Of a stretch of 64,000 nucleotides of DNA, positions 29,680 through 38,037 are shown one piece after another. This stretch comes from an uncultured Glaciecola sp. (GTDB lineage: Bacteria > Pseudomonadota > Gammaproteobacteria > Enterobacterales > Alteromonadaceae), in the NCBI GenBank assembly GCA_937125395.1, contig CAKZLI010000002.1, forward strand, positions 62,001-126,000, given 5' to 3'. The position numbers were made by a program, and so were the translations under genes. Position 1 is the stretch's first letter. The number at the start of each line of letters is the position of its first letter. The notes below the pieces were generated by a model. The model saw nothing but the letters and a program-made list of their open reading frames with translations, made no database searches and was not told the DNA's origin.

Positions 29680-30591
29680 TTATTTTTGTTGTTGAGCCAG
29701 AAACGCTTCAACCTCAGCATATTTGGGGATAGATTGTGCAGCACCGGCTTTAGTAACAGCTAATGCCGATGCGGCACAAGCAAATTCGAGCGCTTGTTTA
29801 GCTTGATTATACTGTTGGTAATGCGCGATAAAATAGCCAATAAAGGTGTCTCCAGCGGCTGTGGTGTCGACCGCATCAACGATAAATGCTGGCACCATAA
29901 TCTCAGATTCGCCAGCAGCATTAGCGGGTGATAATAATTTAGCACCTTGTTTACCTAAGGTGATGATCACTTCGCCATGCGCAAAATGTTGTTTGAAAAA
30001 AGCATCAATTGCCGGCATATCGGTTTGTCCTGAAAGCTCAGCTGCTTCTACTTCATTCACAATCAATAAATCAATATGGGCAAAATTTAGCGATTTTATA
30101 TCATCTGTCATCGGCGCAGGATTAAAAGCAACACGTAGGCCTTGAGCCTTGGATTTGGCTAATACTTCGGCTGTGCCTGTGGTTTCATTTTGTAATAACA
30201 CCCAATCATCTGGATTACTGGATGCGATGGCTTTTCCAATATCTTGCGAGTTGATCTCACGATTGGCGCCGCCAAATAAAAAAATGGCATTTTCACCACT
30301 CGGGGTGACTTGAATAATGGCATGCCCGGATGGCACTTCAGTACAGCGTATAAATCGCCCATTAATGCCTTGCTTGATCATCGCTTGCTTGAATTGTACA
30401 TCGTTTTCATTGATGCACCCTACATGCAATACTTCGATGCCAGCATTAGCTAATGCAATAGACTGATTTGCGCCTTTGCCGCCAAGCAACACCTGATAAT
30501 CATTGGTGTCTAAGGTTTCACCAGGTTGCACAAAATGATCAACTTGATAGACATGGTCTATGTTGATTGAGCCGAAGTTAATTACTGCCAT
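29680..30591 (-). CDS. rbsK: Ribokinase RbsK
   Basis: PfkB-family kinase that phosphorylates D-ribose to ribose 5-phosphate. The 303-residue product has the N-terminal GSINIDHVYQVDHFVQPGET, substrate motif GGKGANQSIALANAG and the anion-hole/catalytic segment DTTAAGDTFIGYF, as in E. coli RbsK. It ends with ALAVTKAGAAQSIPK. A GGAAA box precedes the ATG. No rbs transport genes or LacI-type repressor lie next to it. Pairing with a nucleoside hydrolase suggests that the ribose comes from nucleosides. Confidence 0.93.
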   Translation of the reverse strand: MAVINFGSINIDHVYQVDHFVQPGETLDTNDYQVLLGGKGANQSIALANAGIEVLHVGCINENDVQFKQAMIKQGINGRFIRCTEVPSGHAIIQVTPSGENAIFLFGGANREINSQDIGKAIASSNPDDWVLLQNETTGTAEVLAKSKAQGLRVAFNPAPMTDDIKSLNFAHIDLLIVNEVEAAELSGQTDMPAIDAFFKQHFAHGEVIITLGKQGAKLLSPANAAGESEIMVPAFIVDAVDTTAAGDTFIGYFIAHYQQYNQAKQALEFACAASALAVTKAGAAQSIPKYAEVEAFLAQQQK

Positions 30592-30662
30592 GAATATTTC
30601 CGCGTGGTTGTTGGTATAGGAATACGGACCGGTGTCGTATTAGATATCGAATGTAAAGGAAA

Positions 30663-30845
30663 TGTCGCCCAAGATGCCGCAGGTCATAATTTGCCCGAAC
30701 GCCGAAATGTTCAGGGCGGAGGTATCATCACTACCGTAGGTTTCTCAATACGGGTTGAGCTTACGCAATAGCAGTGGAATCAACTTCCTAGGTTTAAAGC
30801 ATCGGCCAGGGTCATGTTATGAACACACCAACATCCCAGGAGACT
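30663..30845 (-). ncRNA. ssrS: 6S RNA
   Basis: Read on the minus strand, the segment folds as 6S RNA. A 12-base closing stem pairs 30832-30843 (TCTCCTGGGATG) with 30665-30676 (CATCTTGGGCGA) with one mismatch. CCTGGCCGATGCTTTAAACC closely resembles the central region of E. coli 6S (GCCGATATTT), and the 3' end has GACCTGCGGCATCTTGGG, matching GCCTGCGGCATCTCGG. Length is about 183 nt, typical. A -10-like TATCCT lies just upstream (30852-30857). 6S RNA sequesters sigma70 RNA polymerase in stationary phase. It lies upstream of rbsK instead of directly before fau. Confidence 0.88.
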
Positions 30846-30970
30846 AAAATTAGGATACCAAATCTTTGAGTGATGTACAGTGATTTTGCTTAAATAAATT
30901 ATGCTTGTTTGAGGAAAATAGGCATGTAATTTGATAACCTATACATCTTGAATGAACCAGAGATGAAAAT

Positions 30971-31540
30971 ATGAGCGCTGCACCAAATTTTATAAATACG
31001 ACTGACTTGTTAGCACAGCACGATATCATTATAGATGGCGCTGAATTACACGGTATGATCACCGGTATGTTGTGCGGCGGTATGTCATTAGAAAACCAAG
31101 ATTGGATTGCAGTACTAACCGATGTGACAAATAACTCTCAGGCTTTTCCAGACTCGCTAATTACGCATATTCGTACATTGTTTAGTGACACTGTCGCACA
31201 ATTAACCGATGCTGATTTTGGTTTAGTGTTGTGCTTACCTGATATCGATGCAAGCTTGGCAGATCAAGGGCAAGGGTTGATCTTATGGGTACAAGGTTTT
31301 ATGTTAGGCTTTGGTCTGCATCAACCGGCATTAGAACAACGCTCTGATGATGTAAAAGAGGGGCTTCAAGATTTTTCTGAAATCTCTCGCATGGAAAGCA
31401 TTGAAGATGATGATGAAGATACTCAAGCGCAATTGTTGCTTCTGATTGAGCATGTAAGGGTGATTGCGATGACGTGTTTCAATGAATGTCAACCAAGCCA
31501 AAAAGCCATGCCTATCGACACGGATCCGACTATCCATTAA
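30971..31540 (+). CDS. ygfB: YgfB/UPF0149 family protein
   Basis: UPF0149 protein, 189 residues, with the typical helical arrangement: ELHGMITGMLCGGM near residues 25-38, then GLILWVQGFMLGFG, and LQDFSEISRME with an acidic stretch. No catalytic motif is recognisable. A Pseudomonas YgfB has been linked to control of ampDh3 and beta-lactam resistance, but nothing in this sequence shows that role here. It is first in ygfB-pepP-ubiH, divergent from 6S RNA as in E. coli. Confidence 0.9.
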   Translation: MSAAPNFINTTDLLAQHDIIIDGAELHGMITGMLCGGMSLENQDWIAVLTDVTNNSQAFPDSLITHIRTLFSDTVAQLTDADFGLVLCLPDIDASLADQGQGLILWVQGFMLGFGLHQPALEQRSDDVKEGLQDFSEISRMESIEDDDEDTQAQLLLLIEHVRVIAMTCFNECQPSQKAMPIDTDPTIH

Positions 31541-31563
31541 TCACTATTGAAGGGTGACCATTG

Positions 31564-32904
31564 ATGACAGCACCAATAATTGAGTTAGTCGAGTATCAAG
31601 CTCGACGCAATGCCATATTGACGCAAATGACATGCAATAGTGCCTGTGTTATCAGTGCCAACAAACTGCTGACTCGCAGTAATGATACCGAGTATGTGTT
31701 TCGCCAAGACAGTTATTTTTGGTATTTAACCGGCTTTAATGAACCCGATGCAATCTTAGTATTATTAAAATCGGCAACGGGCCTAGGCTCTTGCATCATG
31801 TTTTGTCAGCCTAAGGATGCACTCGCTGAGATATGGCATGGTCGTCGACTTGGTTGTTTAGCTGCTGTGGAGCAATTAGGGCTAGATGATGCATTTGATA
31901 ATACAGATATTGATAGTGCATTACCGGCATTGTTATCCGGTGTGGATGCTGTTTATTCACTGTACCAACAAACCCACCTGCAGACTCGCCTGAATCACAT
32001 GATTACGGCGTTAAAGCAGGTCCCCAAAAAAAGCGATCTAGCCCCGTCTCAATTGATTGATTGTCAAGCATGGTTAGACCAAATGCGCTTACTTAAATCT
32101 CCCGCTGAACTGGCTATCATGCAAGCAGTCGCGGATATTTCAGCAGATGCACATCGCGTGACAATGCAATATTGTCAATCGGGCATGAACGAATACCAGC
32201 TTGAAGCGCAGATCCAATATCAATTTGCAGTACATGGAGCCCGCTCACCAGCCTATACTACGATTGTGGGTGGTGGCGCAAATGCGTGTATTTTACATTA
32301 CACGGACAACAACCAAACGTTACGCGATGGTGATCTGGTATTAATTGATGCCGGTGGCGAGTTACAGGGTTATGCGGCAGATATCACACGGACATTTCCA
32401 GTCAATGGTAAGTTTAGCGCACAACAAGCCGCGTTGTATGACATTGTGTTACAGGCCCAATTAGTCGCGATTGATTGCTTACAGCCCAACACGTTTATCA
32501 CGGACGCCAATACAGCCTGTGTTGAGGTGTTAACTCAAGGATTATTAGAGCTTGGGGTTTTGACCGGTACTCTTGCTGATAACCTTGAACAATTAACCTA
32601 TCGTCAATACTTTATGCACGGCTTAGGGCATTACTTAGGGCTTGATGTACATGATGTAGGTGCCTATGCGGTTAAAGGGCACAGCTGTGCTTTACAACCG
32701 GGTACCGTAATGACCGTTGAACCAGGCTTGTACATTGCTCCGGGTAGTCCATGTCCTGCTGAATTTCATGGCATAGGGATCCGTATTGAAGATAATATTG
32801 TGATCACGAATGAAGGGAATCATGTTTTAACTCATGCTGTGCCTAAAGATCGCCTTGAGATTGAGGCATTGATGAGTACTGTGCGCGAGTTAAGCCGCCA
32901 ATGA
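31564..32904 (+). CDS. pepP: Xaa-Pro aminopeptidase PepP
   Basis: Dimetal aminopeptidase P that removes the N-terminal residue before proline. The 446-residue product has an N-terminal creatinase-like domain and a pita-bread catalytic domain. Its metal ligands lie in LIDAGGELQGYAADITRTFP (two Asp), MHGLGHYLGLDVHDVG (His), TVEPGLYI (Glu) and IRIEDNIVI (Glu). I use the ATG at 31564, after AGGGTGA, over the adjoining TTG. Its stop overlaps ubiH by four bases. Confidence 0.96.
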   Translation: MTAPIIELVEYQARRNAILTQMTCNSACVISANKLLTRSNDTEYVFRQDSYFWYLTGFNEPDAILVLLKSATGLGSCIMFCQPKDALAEIWHGRRLGCLAAVEQLGLDDAFDNTDIDSALPALLSGVDAVYSLYQQTHLQTRLNHMITALKQVPKKSDLAPSQLIDCQAWLDQMRLLKSPAELAIMQAVADISADAHRVTMQYCQSGMNEYQLEAQIQYQFAVHGARSPAYTTIVGGGANACILHYTDNNQTLRDGDLVLIDAGGELQGYAADITRTFPVNGKFSAQQAALYDIVLQAQLVAIDCLQPNTFITDANTACVEVLTQGLLELGVLTGTLADNLEQLTYRQYFMHGLGHYLGLDVHDVGAYAVKGHSCALQPGTVMTVEPGLYIAPGSPCPAEFHGIGIRIEDNIVITNEGNHVLTHAVPKDRLEIEALMSTVRELSRQ

Positions 32905-34166
32905 ACAAAGCCAAGCAGGTGCAAACGTCGAGCAATCGTGACATCGTTATCATTGGCGGTGGGGTTGTGGGGGGATTACTTACACAAGCCATTACTCAAC
33001 TGCAGCTACCGATAACCGTCACGTTAATCAGTGCGCATCAGTTGTCGACTTCGACCGGTTATCAAGATGATATTCGGGCACTTGCATTGGCCCAGCAAAC
33101 GCTAGAACAAATCGCGAAAATGGGCATAGACACTGATTTTGTGAAATGTGCGATCCAACAAATTCATATCAGTGATCAAGGCCAAATCGGTCAAGTGCGT
33201 TTAACTGCGGCAGAAAACGCAGTGCCCGCACTGGGACATGTAACGGCGATCAGTGTACTTGAACAAGCGATTAATCACGCATTGTTGACCCATACTCATT
33301 CAACAACATTAGCGGATACTGGTAAGTTACAGGTGCTGGAGCAAACTCAATGTCGTGAGGTGCAGACTCAGCCGGATGGGACGCATCGCTGTGTTTTGGA
33401 CAACGGTCAGGTTATGACAAGTACATGTGTTGTGTTTGCCGATGGACAGGTCGCAGGGTTAAAGCAACAACTTGGCATGACTTCAACGGTCAAAGATTAT
33501 GGTCAGCAGGGAGTGGTGAGTGTGGTTGGCATTGATCGTCCTGGTCCTGCTCGATATCAAGATGTGTGTACCGCTTTTGAGCGCTTTACGAGCAACGGAC
33601 CATTAGCATTATTACCCATGCATACCGATGCTAATGAATCTCATATTACCCAACGTTACTCCTTGGTATGGTGTACGAGTGAACCTCACTCTGCACAAAT
33701 ACTGCATTTAACGGATAATGAATTTTTAAATACATTACAACAATGCTTTGGTGATCGCGCTGGGCGTTTTGTGCAAGTCGCTGAACGCCAGCGCTTTAAC
33801 TTACAGTTGACGACTCACCAAACTACAACTGCAGGGATATTTTGTATTGGTAATGCAGCCCAAGCACTGCATCCGATTGCCGGTCAAGGATTCAACTTGG
33901 CAGTACGCGACATTAGTGATTTTGTGGATAGTATTAAGACCGCACACGCCCATCAACATCTAGGTAGTGCCGCGCATAGTGCTGATTTTTCAACGCGTCG
34001 AGAATCTGACCGAAATACCATTATTCAGGCGACTGATAGTTTGTTACATATATTTTCAAATGACTACATAGGCTTAAAAACAGCAAGGGCAAAAGGACTT
34101 TCGGCGCTGCATTTACTTAAACCATTAAAATTAAAGTTTGCAAAAATGGCAATGGGCTACCGTTAA
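32901..34166 (+). CDS. ubiH: Ubiquinone biosynthesis FAD-dependent hydroxylase UbiH
   Basis: Flavin monooxygenase that hydroxylates the ubiquinone ring. The 421-residue product has the N-terminal FAD dinucleotide motif IVIIGGGVVGGLLTQAI, a central DG-type motif around VVFADGQVAG, and the C-terminal IGNAAQALHPIAGQGFNLAVRD that binds FAD. Order ygfB-pepP-ubiH identifies it as UbiH rather than UbiF or UbiI, although these paralogues are hard to tell apart by eye. The usual next gene, ubiI, is absent; the exosortase locus begins instead. Confidence 0.9.
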   Translation: MNKAKQVQTSSNRDIVIIGGGVVGGLLTQAITQLQLPITVTLISAHQLSTSTGYQDDIRALALAQQTLEQIAKMGIDTDFVKCAIQQIHISDQGQIGQVRLTAAENAVPALGHVTAISVLEQAINHALLTHTHSTTLADTGKLQVLEQTQCREVQTQPDGTHRCVLDNGQVMTSTCVVFADGQVAGLKQQLGMTSTVKDYGQQGVVSVVGIDRPGPARYQDVCTAFERFTSNGPLALLPMHTDANESHITQRYSLVWCTSEPHSAQILHLTDNEFLNTLQQCFGDRAGRFVQVAERQRFNLQLTTHQTTTAGIFCIGNAAQALHPIAGQGFNLAVRDISDFVDSIKTAHAHQHLGSAAHSADFSTRRESDRNTIIQATDSLLHIFSNDYIGLKTARAKGLSALHLLKPLKLKFAKMAMGYR

Positions 34167-34174
34167 ACTATAAT

Positions 34175-34205
34175 TATCGATATTGACGTCGATATATATG
34201 TCGAC
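34175..34205 (+). promoter_or_regulatory. Overlapping inverted repeats upstream of the exosortase-locus ATPase gene
   Basis: TATCGA (34175-34180) and TCGATA (34189-34194) are inverted repeats. They overlap a second pair, GTCGA (34188-34192) and TCGAC (34201-34205). The element fills the short gap after ubiH and looks like a regulator binding site. No matching regulator is identified and no good promoter hexamers accompany it. Confidence 0.35.
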
Positions 34206-34241
34206 ACAAGTAAAAAGCCAAACAATCAAGGAAGATATTGT

Positions 34242-35405
34242 ATGTATGAAAGTCACTATGGGCTGGTTGCCAAGCCATTTCAATTAACGCCAGACCCTAA
34301 GTTCTTTTTTGCGAGTAAATGGCACAAACGTGCAATGTCGTATTTGCAATATGGATTATCTCAAGGAGAAGGATTCATTGTGATCACCGGTGATGTAGGT
34401 ACCGGAAAGACCACCTTAGCCAATAGTTTGCTTGCCAATATCGAAACTGACATAATCGCGGCCCAGATTGTCACACCTAAATTATCCCCTGATGAAATTG
34501 TCAAAATGGTTGCCGCTAAATTTGCTATCGATATTCATAATAAATCCAAAACAGATATTCTTAAGGCGCTTGAAGACTATTTGTATTCATTATCAAAACA
34601 AGGATTGCGGGCCTTATTGTTAGTTGATGAAGCACAAAATTTACCACTAGAAACGATTGAAGAATTGCGCATGCTGTCTAATTTTCAACAGGATGGTAAG
34701 CCGTTATTACAAAGTTTTTTGTTGGGACAAGAAGAGTTACAACCGATTTTACGTGCGCCGAATATGGAGCAATTTCGACAACGCATTGTGGCCTCATGCC
34801 ATTTGTCTCCTTTGACGATGGTGGAATGTGGTGAGTATATTGAATACAGGATGCGCAACGCAGGTTGGGAAGGTGATTCATTGTTTAGTGATGGAGCCAA
34901 AACCGAGATTTATCGATTTACGAAAGGGATCCCACGAAAAATAAATACGTTTATGGATCGGGTGCTGTTATTTGGTTTTTTGGAAAATCTTAACGGTATT
35001 ACCACTGAACATATAGGCAAGGTCATCGCTGAAGTATCCAAAGAAATGTTTACTCCTGAAGAGATGGCGAGCCATGCCGCCGACCAAGAGGGAGAGGCGC
35101 CTGCCACTTCCTCTGCACAGCAGGTTGCTGCGGATAAGACAGGTCATTCAACTTCAAGTCTTGCGCCTTTAATCACCCCTGAAAAATTACTGAATAATGA
35201 TCCAATAACGGATAAACCGTTGACTTCGGAACAACGTAGAGCATTACTCGAACAAGAAGTTGATTACTACAAAACCATGCTCAATGAGCTGGTTGATGCG
35301 TTAGACGATGCGATTACGCATAAGGTTAAATTAACGCAATACATCGATAAATTATTAAAAAAGAAATATAAGACATACGTTAAATTAAAAGAAGATGAAG
35401 AGTGA
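34242..35405 (+). CDS. XrtA/PEP-CTERM locus ATPase (ExeA-like AAA protein)
   Basis: AAA ATPase of the kind found in exosortase A loci (TIGR03015-like), related to ExeA/GspA. The 387-residue product starts MYESHYGLVAKPFQLTPDPK. Walker A ITGDVGTGKTTL covers residues 49-60 and Walker B LLLVDEAQN lies near 126-133. Sensor and arginine-finger segments follow in QRIVASCHLSPL and FTKGIPRKINTF. The last 100 residues are a low-complexity linker and a charged probable coiled coil (LEQEVDYYKTMLNELVDALD). It is expected to be cytoplasmic and to support polysaccharide or protein export. It converges on the beta-barrel gene. Confidence 0.88.
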   Translation: MYESHYGLVAKPFQLTPDPKFFFASKWHKRAMSYLQYGLSQGEGFIVITGDVGTGKTTLANSLLANIETDIIAAQIVTPKLSPDEIVKMVAAKFAIDIHNKSKTDILKALEDYLYSLSKQGLRALLLVDEAQNLPLETIEELRMLSNFQQDGKPLLQSFLLGQEELQPILRAPNMEQFRQRIVASCHLSPLTMVECGEYIEYRMRNAGWEGDSLFSDGAKTEIYRFTKGIPRKINTFMDRVLLFGFLENLNGITTEHIGKVIAEVSKEMFTPEEMASHAADQEGEAPATSSAQQVAADKTGHSTSSLAPLITPEKLLNNDPITDKPLTSEQRRALLEQEVDYYKTMLNELVDALDDAITHKVKLTQYIDKLLKKKYKTYVKLKEDEE

Positions 35406-35411
35406 GCCTGT

Positions 35412-35448
35412 CTTTGCTAGTGACTGATGAAGTGCGTCACTAGCAAAG
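35412..35448. terminator. Perfect 13-bp inverted repeat between convergent genes
   Basis: CTTTGCTAGTGAC at 35412-35424 is perfectly repeated inverted at 35436-35448, with an 11-base loop. It lies between the convergent stops of the ATPase and barrel genes. Neither side has a T-run, so it may block readthrough by structure or serve as a 3'-end stabiliser. Confidence 0.6.
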
Positions 35449-35457
35449 GCAAGGGGA

Positions 35458-37080
35458 TTAGATTGAATTGGGCTGATAGCGAACAGATAGGGTTATTCGA
35501 TTGTCACTAAAATCTTCATTACGAATATTAGTAAAGCCTGGGACAAATCCTTCTCGTTCAATATCACTTAAGGTCAATGTCAAAGACACATCGCGTCCAA
35601 ATTGACGTTCAACCGATATATCATGCCGACGAATATTGCCAGTACCTTCCAGTAATTTAGCAACAAATGATTTAGTTTCTGATTTTGAATGATCCCAATT
35701 AAGACTCGTGAATACGCCAATTTGATAATTGATCCCGCCTACAATTGAACGGGTTGCAAAGCGAGCTTCACTCAGTTCATTACTGTCTTCGTTCTCAGAT
35801 GCGTTTAAACTGTAAGTTAACTTTCGCTGCTGATAACTAAGGTTAATGAAATGCTGTTTGCGTAAGGTGAGATTGTCATCCAGGGAAAAATTAGGCTGAC
35901 TAAAGCTGATTAATGATTCACCTACGCCTAATTCATAATCCAATGTGTCAGGCAAAAAACAATCGCCAATATCAATGGTACCGGTACCGCACACAAAATT
36001 AGCATTTATCGTCCCATCTAACAGCAGTTGGGCTGATGAAGTCACCGACTCACTGCGTCCAATCACCATTCTAAATGCACGGTTGTTGAATCGAAAATTG
36101 GCATTTAACGATCGTCCATAATAGCGCTTAGAAATCGTTGCATCGATGGCAGTACGACTAGAAAAATCCCAATTAACAGAGCCACTAACGAAGTTATCGG
36201 TATCATTGGATGCACTACTGGGCTTGTTATAATACACCGCAATACTGCGATTGTTGGTGGGAGAGTAATTAATACCCACGCCATACGAAGAAAATTCACG
36301 CGCATCATTTTGCGCTGAACTGGCCGTCGACAAAGTATTTGTTTCATCTTGTGCAGTTAAACTCAGTCCAAAATCATCTAACAATTTAAAACTCGCATTA
36401 GCTTGCAAATACTGGCTTGAAAAATCGCCATTATTAAATTGTTCACTGTTACGCTTGGTGTAATCCACAGACCAACTTAACCAATTGAAGTCCCGTCCAG
36501 AAAATATGCCCAGTGCGAGTGTATCACCACTGGTTTCTCGGTTAATTTGATTGATCTTATCGAACGTTTTAAATCTATTGGTAGAAACGGACGCCTGTCC
36601 ACCAAAATAATCACCTTGAATGATGGTCGAATTTAAACCAAACGACGATCGTTGTACCTTGTTTAGTTCATCTTCTTGCAATAAGAAATCATCAATCAAA
36701 AATTGATTGGGATTAAATGAAGTATAGTTTTGCGAAATAGACCCGTTCGCGGTTAACAAGCGCTTGAGTATGGTTAACTGTGATGTCAGCGTATATTCAG
36801 TAAAGTTATTATTAACTGAATCATTGTCGTTATCAAAGCTGGTACGCTGTTGTACATGCGACAAGGTACCTCTGACATTCGCCCTTGCAGCATCGTATTG
36901 CATCGCCACGGTTGGTTTAACCTCAATCGTATTAATTGAGACATCATCAGATGTTGCGAAAGTGTATTTTTGTTGTACCCAACTCGCATCAAGTACGGTA
37001 TCAATAGAAACTTTTCCTGCATCAACACTCATTGAGGTTAACCCGGATAAGATCGCTACAGCGATAATAGACTTCTGCAT
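35458..37080 (-). CDS. XrtA-locus outer-membrane beta-barrel protein (TIGR03016-like)
   Basis: Predicted outer-membrane barrel, 540 residues, of the type found in exosortase A exopolysaccharide loci. A Sec signal peptide covers about residues 1-21 (IIAVAILSGLTSMSVDA). The mature part is a long series of amphipathic strands with alternating Ser/Thr/Asn and aromatic residues, with short charged turns. It ends DNRITLSVRYQPNSI. The family probably forms a channel or scaffold in polysaccharide secretion, but its role is not proven. A GGAG box precedes the ATG. It is last in a minus-strand group with BY-kinase, chain-length and export genes. Confidence 0.82.
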   Translation of the reverse strand: MQKSIIAVAILSGLTSMSVDAGKVSIDTVLDASWVQQKYTFATSDDVSINTIEVKPTVAMQYDAARANVRGTLSHVQQRTSFDNDNDSVNNNFTEYTLTSQLTILKRLLTANGSISQNYTSFNPNQFLIDDFLLQEDELNKVQRSSFGLNSTIIQGDYFGGQASVSTNRFKTFDKINQINRETSGDTLALGIFSGRDFNWLSWSVDYTKRNSEQFNNGDFSSQYLQANASFKLLDDFGLSLTAQDETNTLSTASSAQNDAREFSSYGVGINYSPTNNRSIAVYYNKPSSASNDTDNFVSGSVNWDFSSRTAIDATISKRYYGRSLNANFRFNNRAFRMVIGRSESVTSSAQLLLDGTINANFVCGTGTIDIGDCFLPDTLDYELGVGESLISFSQPNFSLDDNLTLRKQHFINLSYQQRKLTYSLNASENEDSNELSEARFATRSIVGGINYQIGVFTSLNWDHSKSETKSFVAKLLEGTGNIRRHDISVERQFGRDVSLTLTLSDIEREGFVPGFTNIRNEDFSDNRITLSVRYQPNSI

Positions 37081-37098
37081 GATTACAGCTCCATGTCT

Positions 37099-38037
37099 TT
37101 AATCTTGTTCTGAACCGTAATAATAACCGTAATATCCGGTGTCATCAGAGTTAGTATTCGTCGACTTGTTGACCACAAAGCCAATCGCCATTTCGGGGTT
37201 AAGTCGAGCCACCGCTTTTTGAATGTCGTTTAACTTCGCTTTACCTTCTTCGACCACCACGACAGCCTGTCCTGCAAAACCGGCTAATACCGCAGATTCG
37301 TTTATCCCTAACATCGGTGGGGTGTCAATAATGACGACCCGGTCTGCATAGCGTGATGAAAACTCACGGATTGTTTCTTCCATTTTTTTGCTGGCGAGTA
37401 ATTCAGTCGACAAATGATGCGAACGACCTGCCGGAATAATTTTGAGTTTATCGACATTGGTGTGATATAAAATATCAGAGATATTGTCCTCTTCTCCGAT
37501 TAAGTATTCCATCAAACCCGAACCCGCTGTGGCATTTAGGGTACGTAACACATTCGGTTTAAGTACATCTGCATCCACTAGCAACACTGTTTTGTCTTGC
37601 TCAGCGGCGATGGATAAGGCTAGATTGACGGCTGTAAATGTCTTTCCTTCAGAAGGGCGAGCACTGGTCACCATAATAATATTTGGACGGTCAAGGGTCG
37701 ATGATAATAAACCAAACGCATTTTTAAGTAACTTACGCTTAATCTCTCGATATTCTTCATTGATCTGTGAACGAGTTGCATTAATGGAAACAAAGCCTTT
37801 TTGTTCCAATTCAAGTACATTAATATCAATATATCCATCTTGCACTGTCGTATCGGTTGCTGGTGCAACATTGACAGCAGCCGGAACAGCTTGGGTTGCC
37901 ATTAGCTGCTCAATCGACGATTCCTGTGCTTGAGTCGACTCAGGTTGAATATCTTCGGCTTCGTTATCCAGCTTTTCTTGGGCAGCAAGTTTGGCTTCCA
38001 TTTGCCTTTGTAGTGCTTTTTCAATCGTGTTATCCAT
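37099..38037 (-). CDS. XrtA-associated tyrosine autokinase / CpsD-like ATPase
   Basis: Bacterial tyrosine kinase-type ATPase that would regulate polysaccharide chain length with its membrane partner, encoded just upstream. The 312-residue product has Walker A SARPSEGKT (residues 125-133), Walker A' VLLVDADV (151-158) and Walker B VVIIDTPPM. The C-terminal Tyr cluster is in GYYGYYYGSEQD, the usual autophosphorylation site. It is separate from its transmembrane activator, as in Gram-positive CpsC/D and other XrtA loci. The ATG overlaps the chain-length gene stop by one base. Confidence 0.92.
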   Translation of the reverse strand: MDNTIEKALQRQMEAKLAAQEKLDNEAEDIQPESTQAQESSIEQLMATQAVPAAVNVAPATDTTVQDGYIDINVLELEQKGFVSINATRSQINEEYREIKRKLLKNAFGLLSSTLDRPNIIMVTSARPSEGKTFTAVNLALSIAAEQDKTVLLVDADVLKPNVLRTLNATAGSGLMEYLIGEEDNISDILYHTNVDKLKIIPAGRSHHLSTELLASKKMEETIREFSSRYADRVVIIDTPPMLGINESAVLAGFAGQAVVVVEEGKAKLNDIQKAVARLNPEMAIGFVVNKSTNTNSDDTGYYGYYYGSEQD

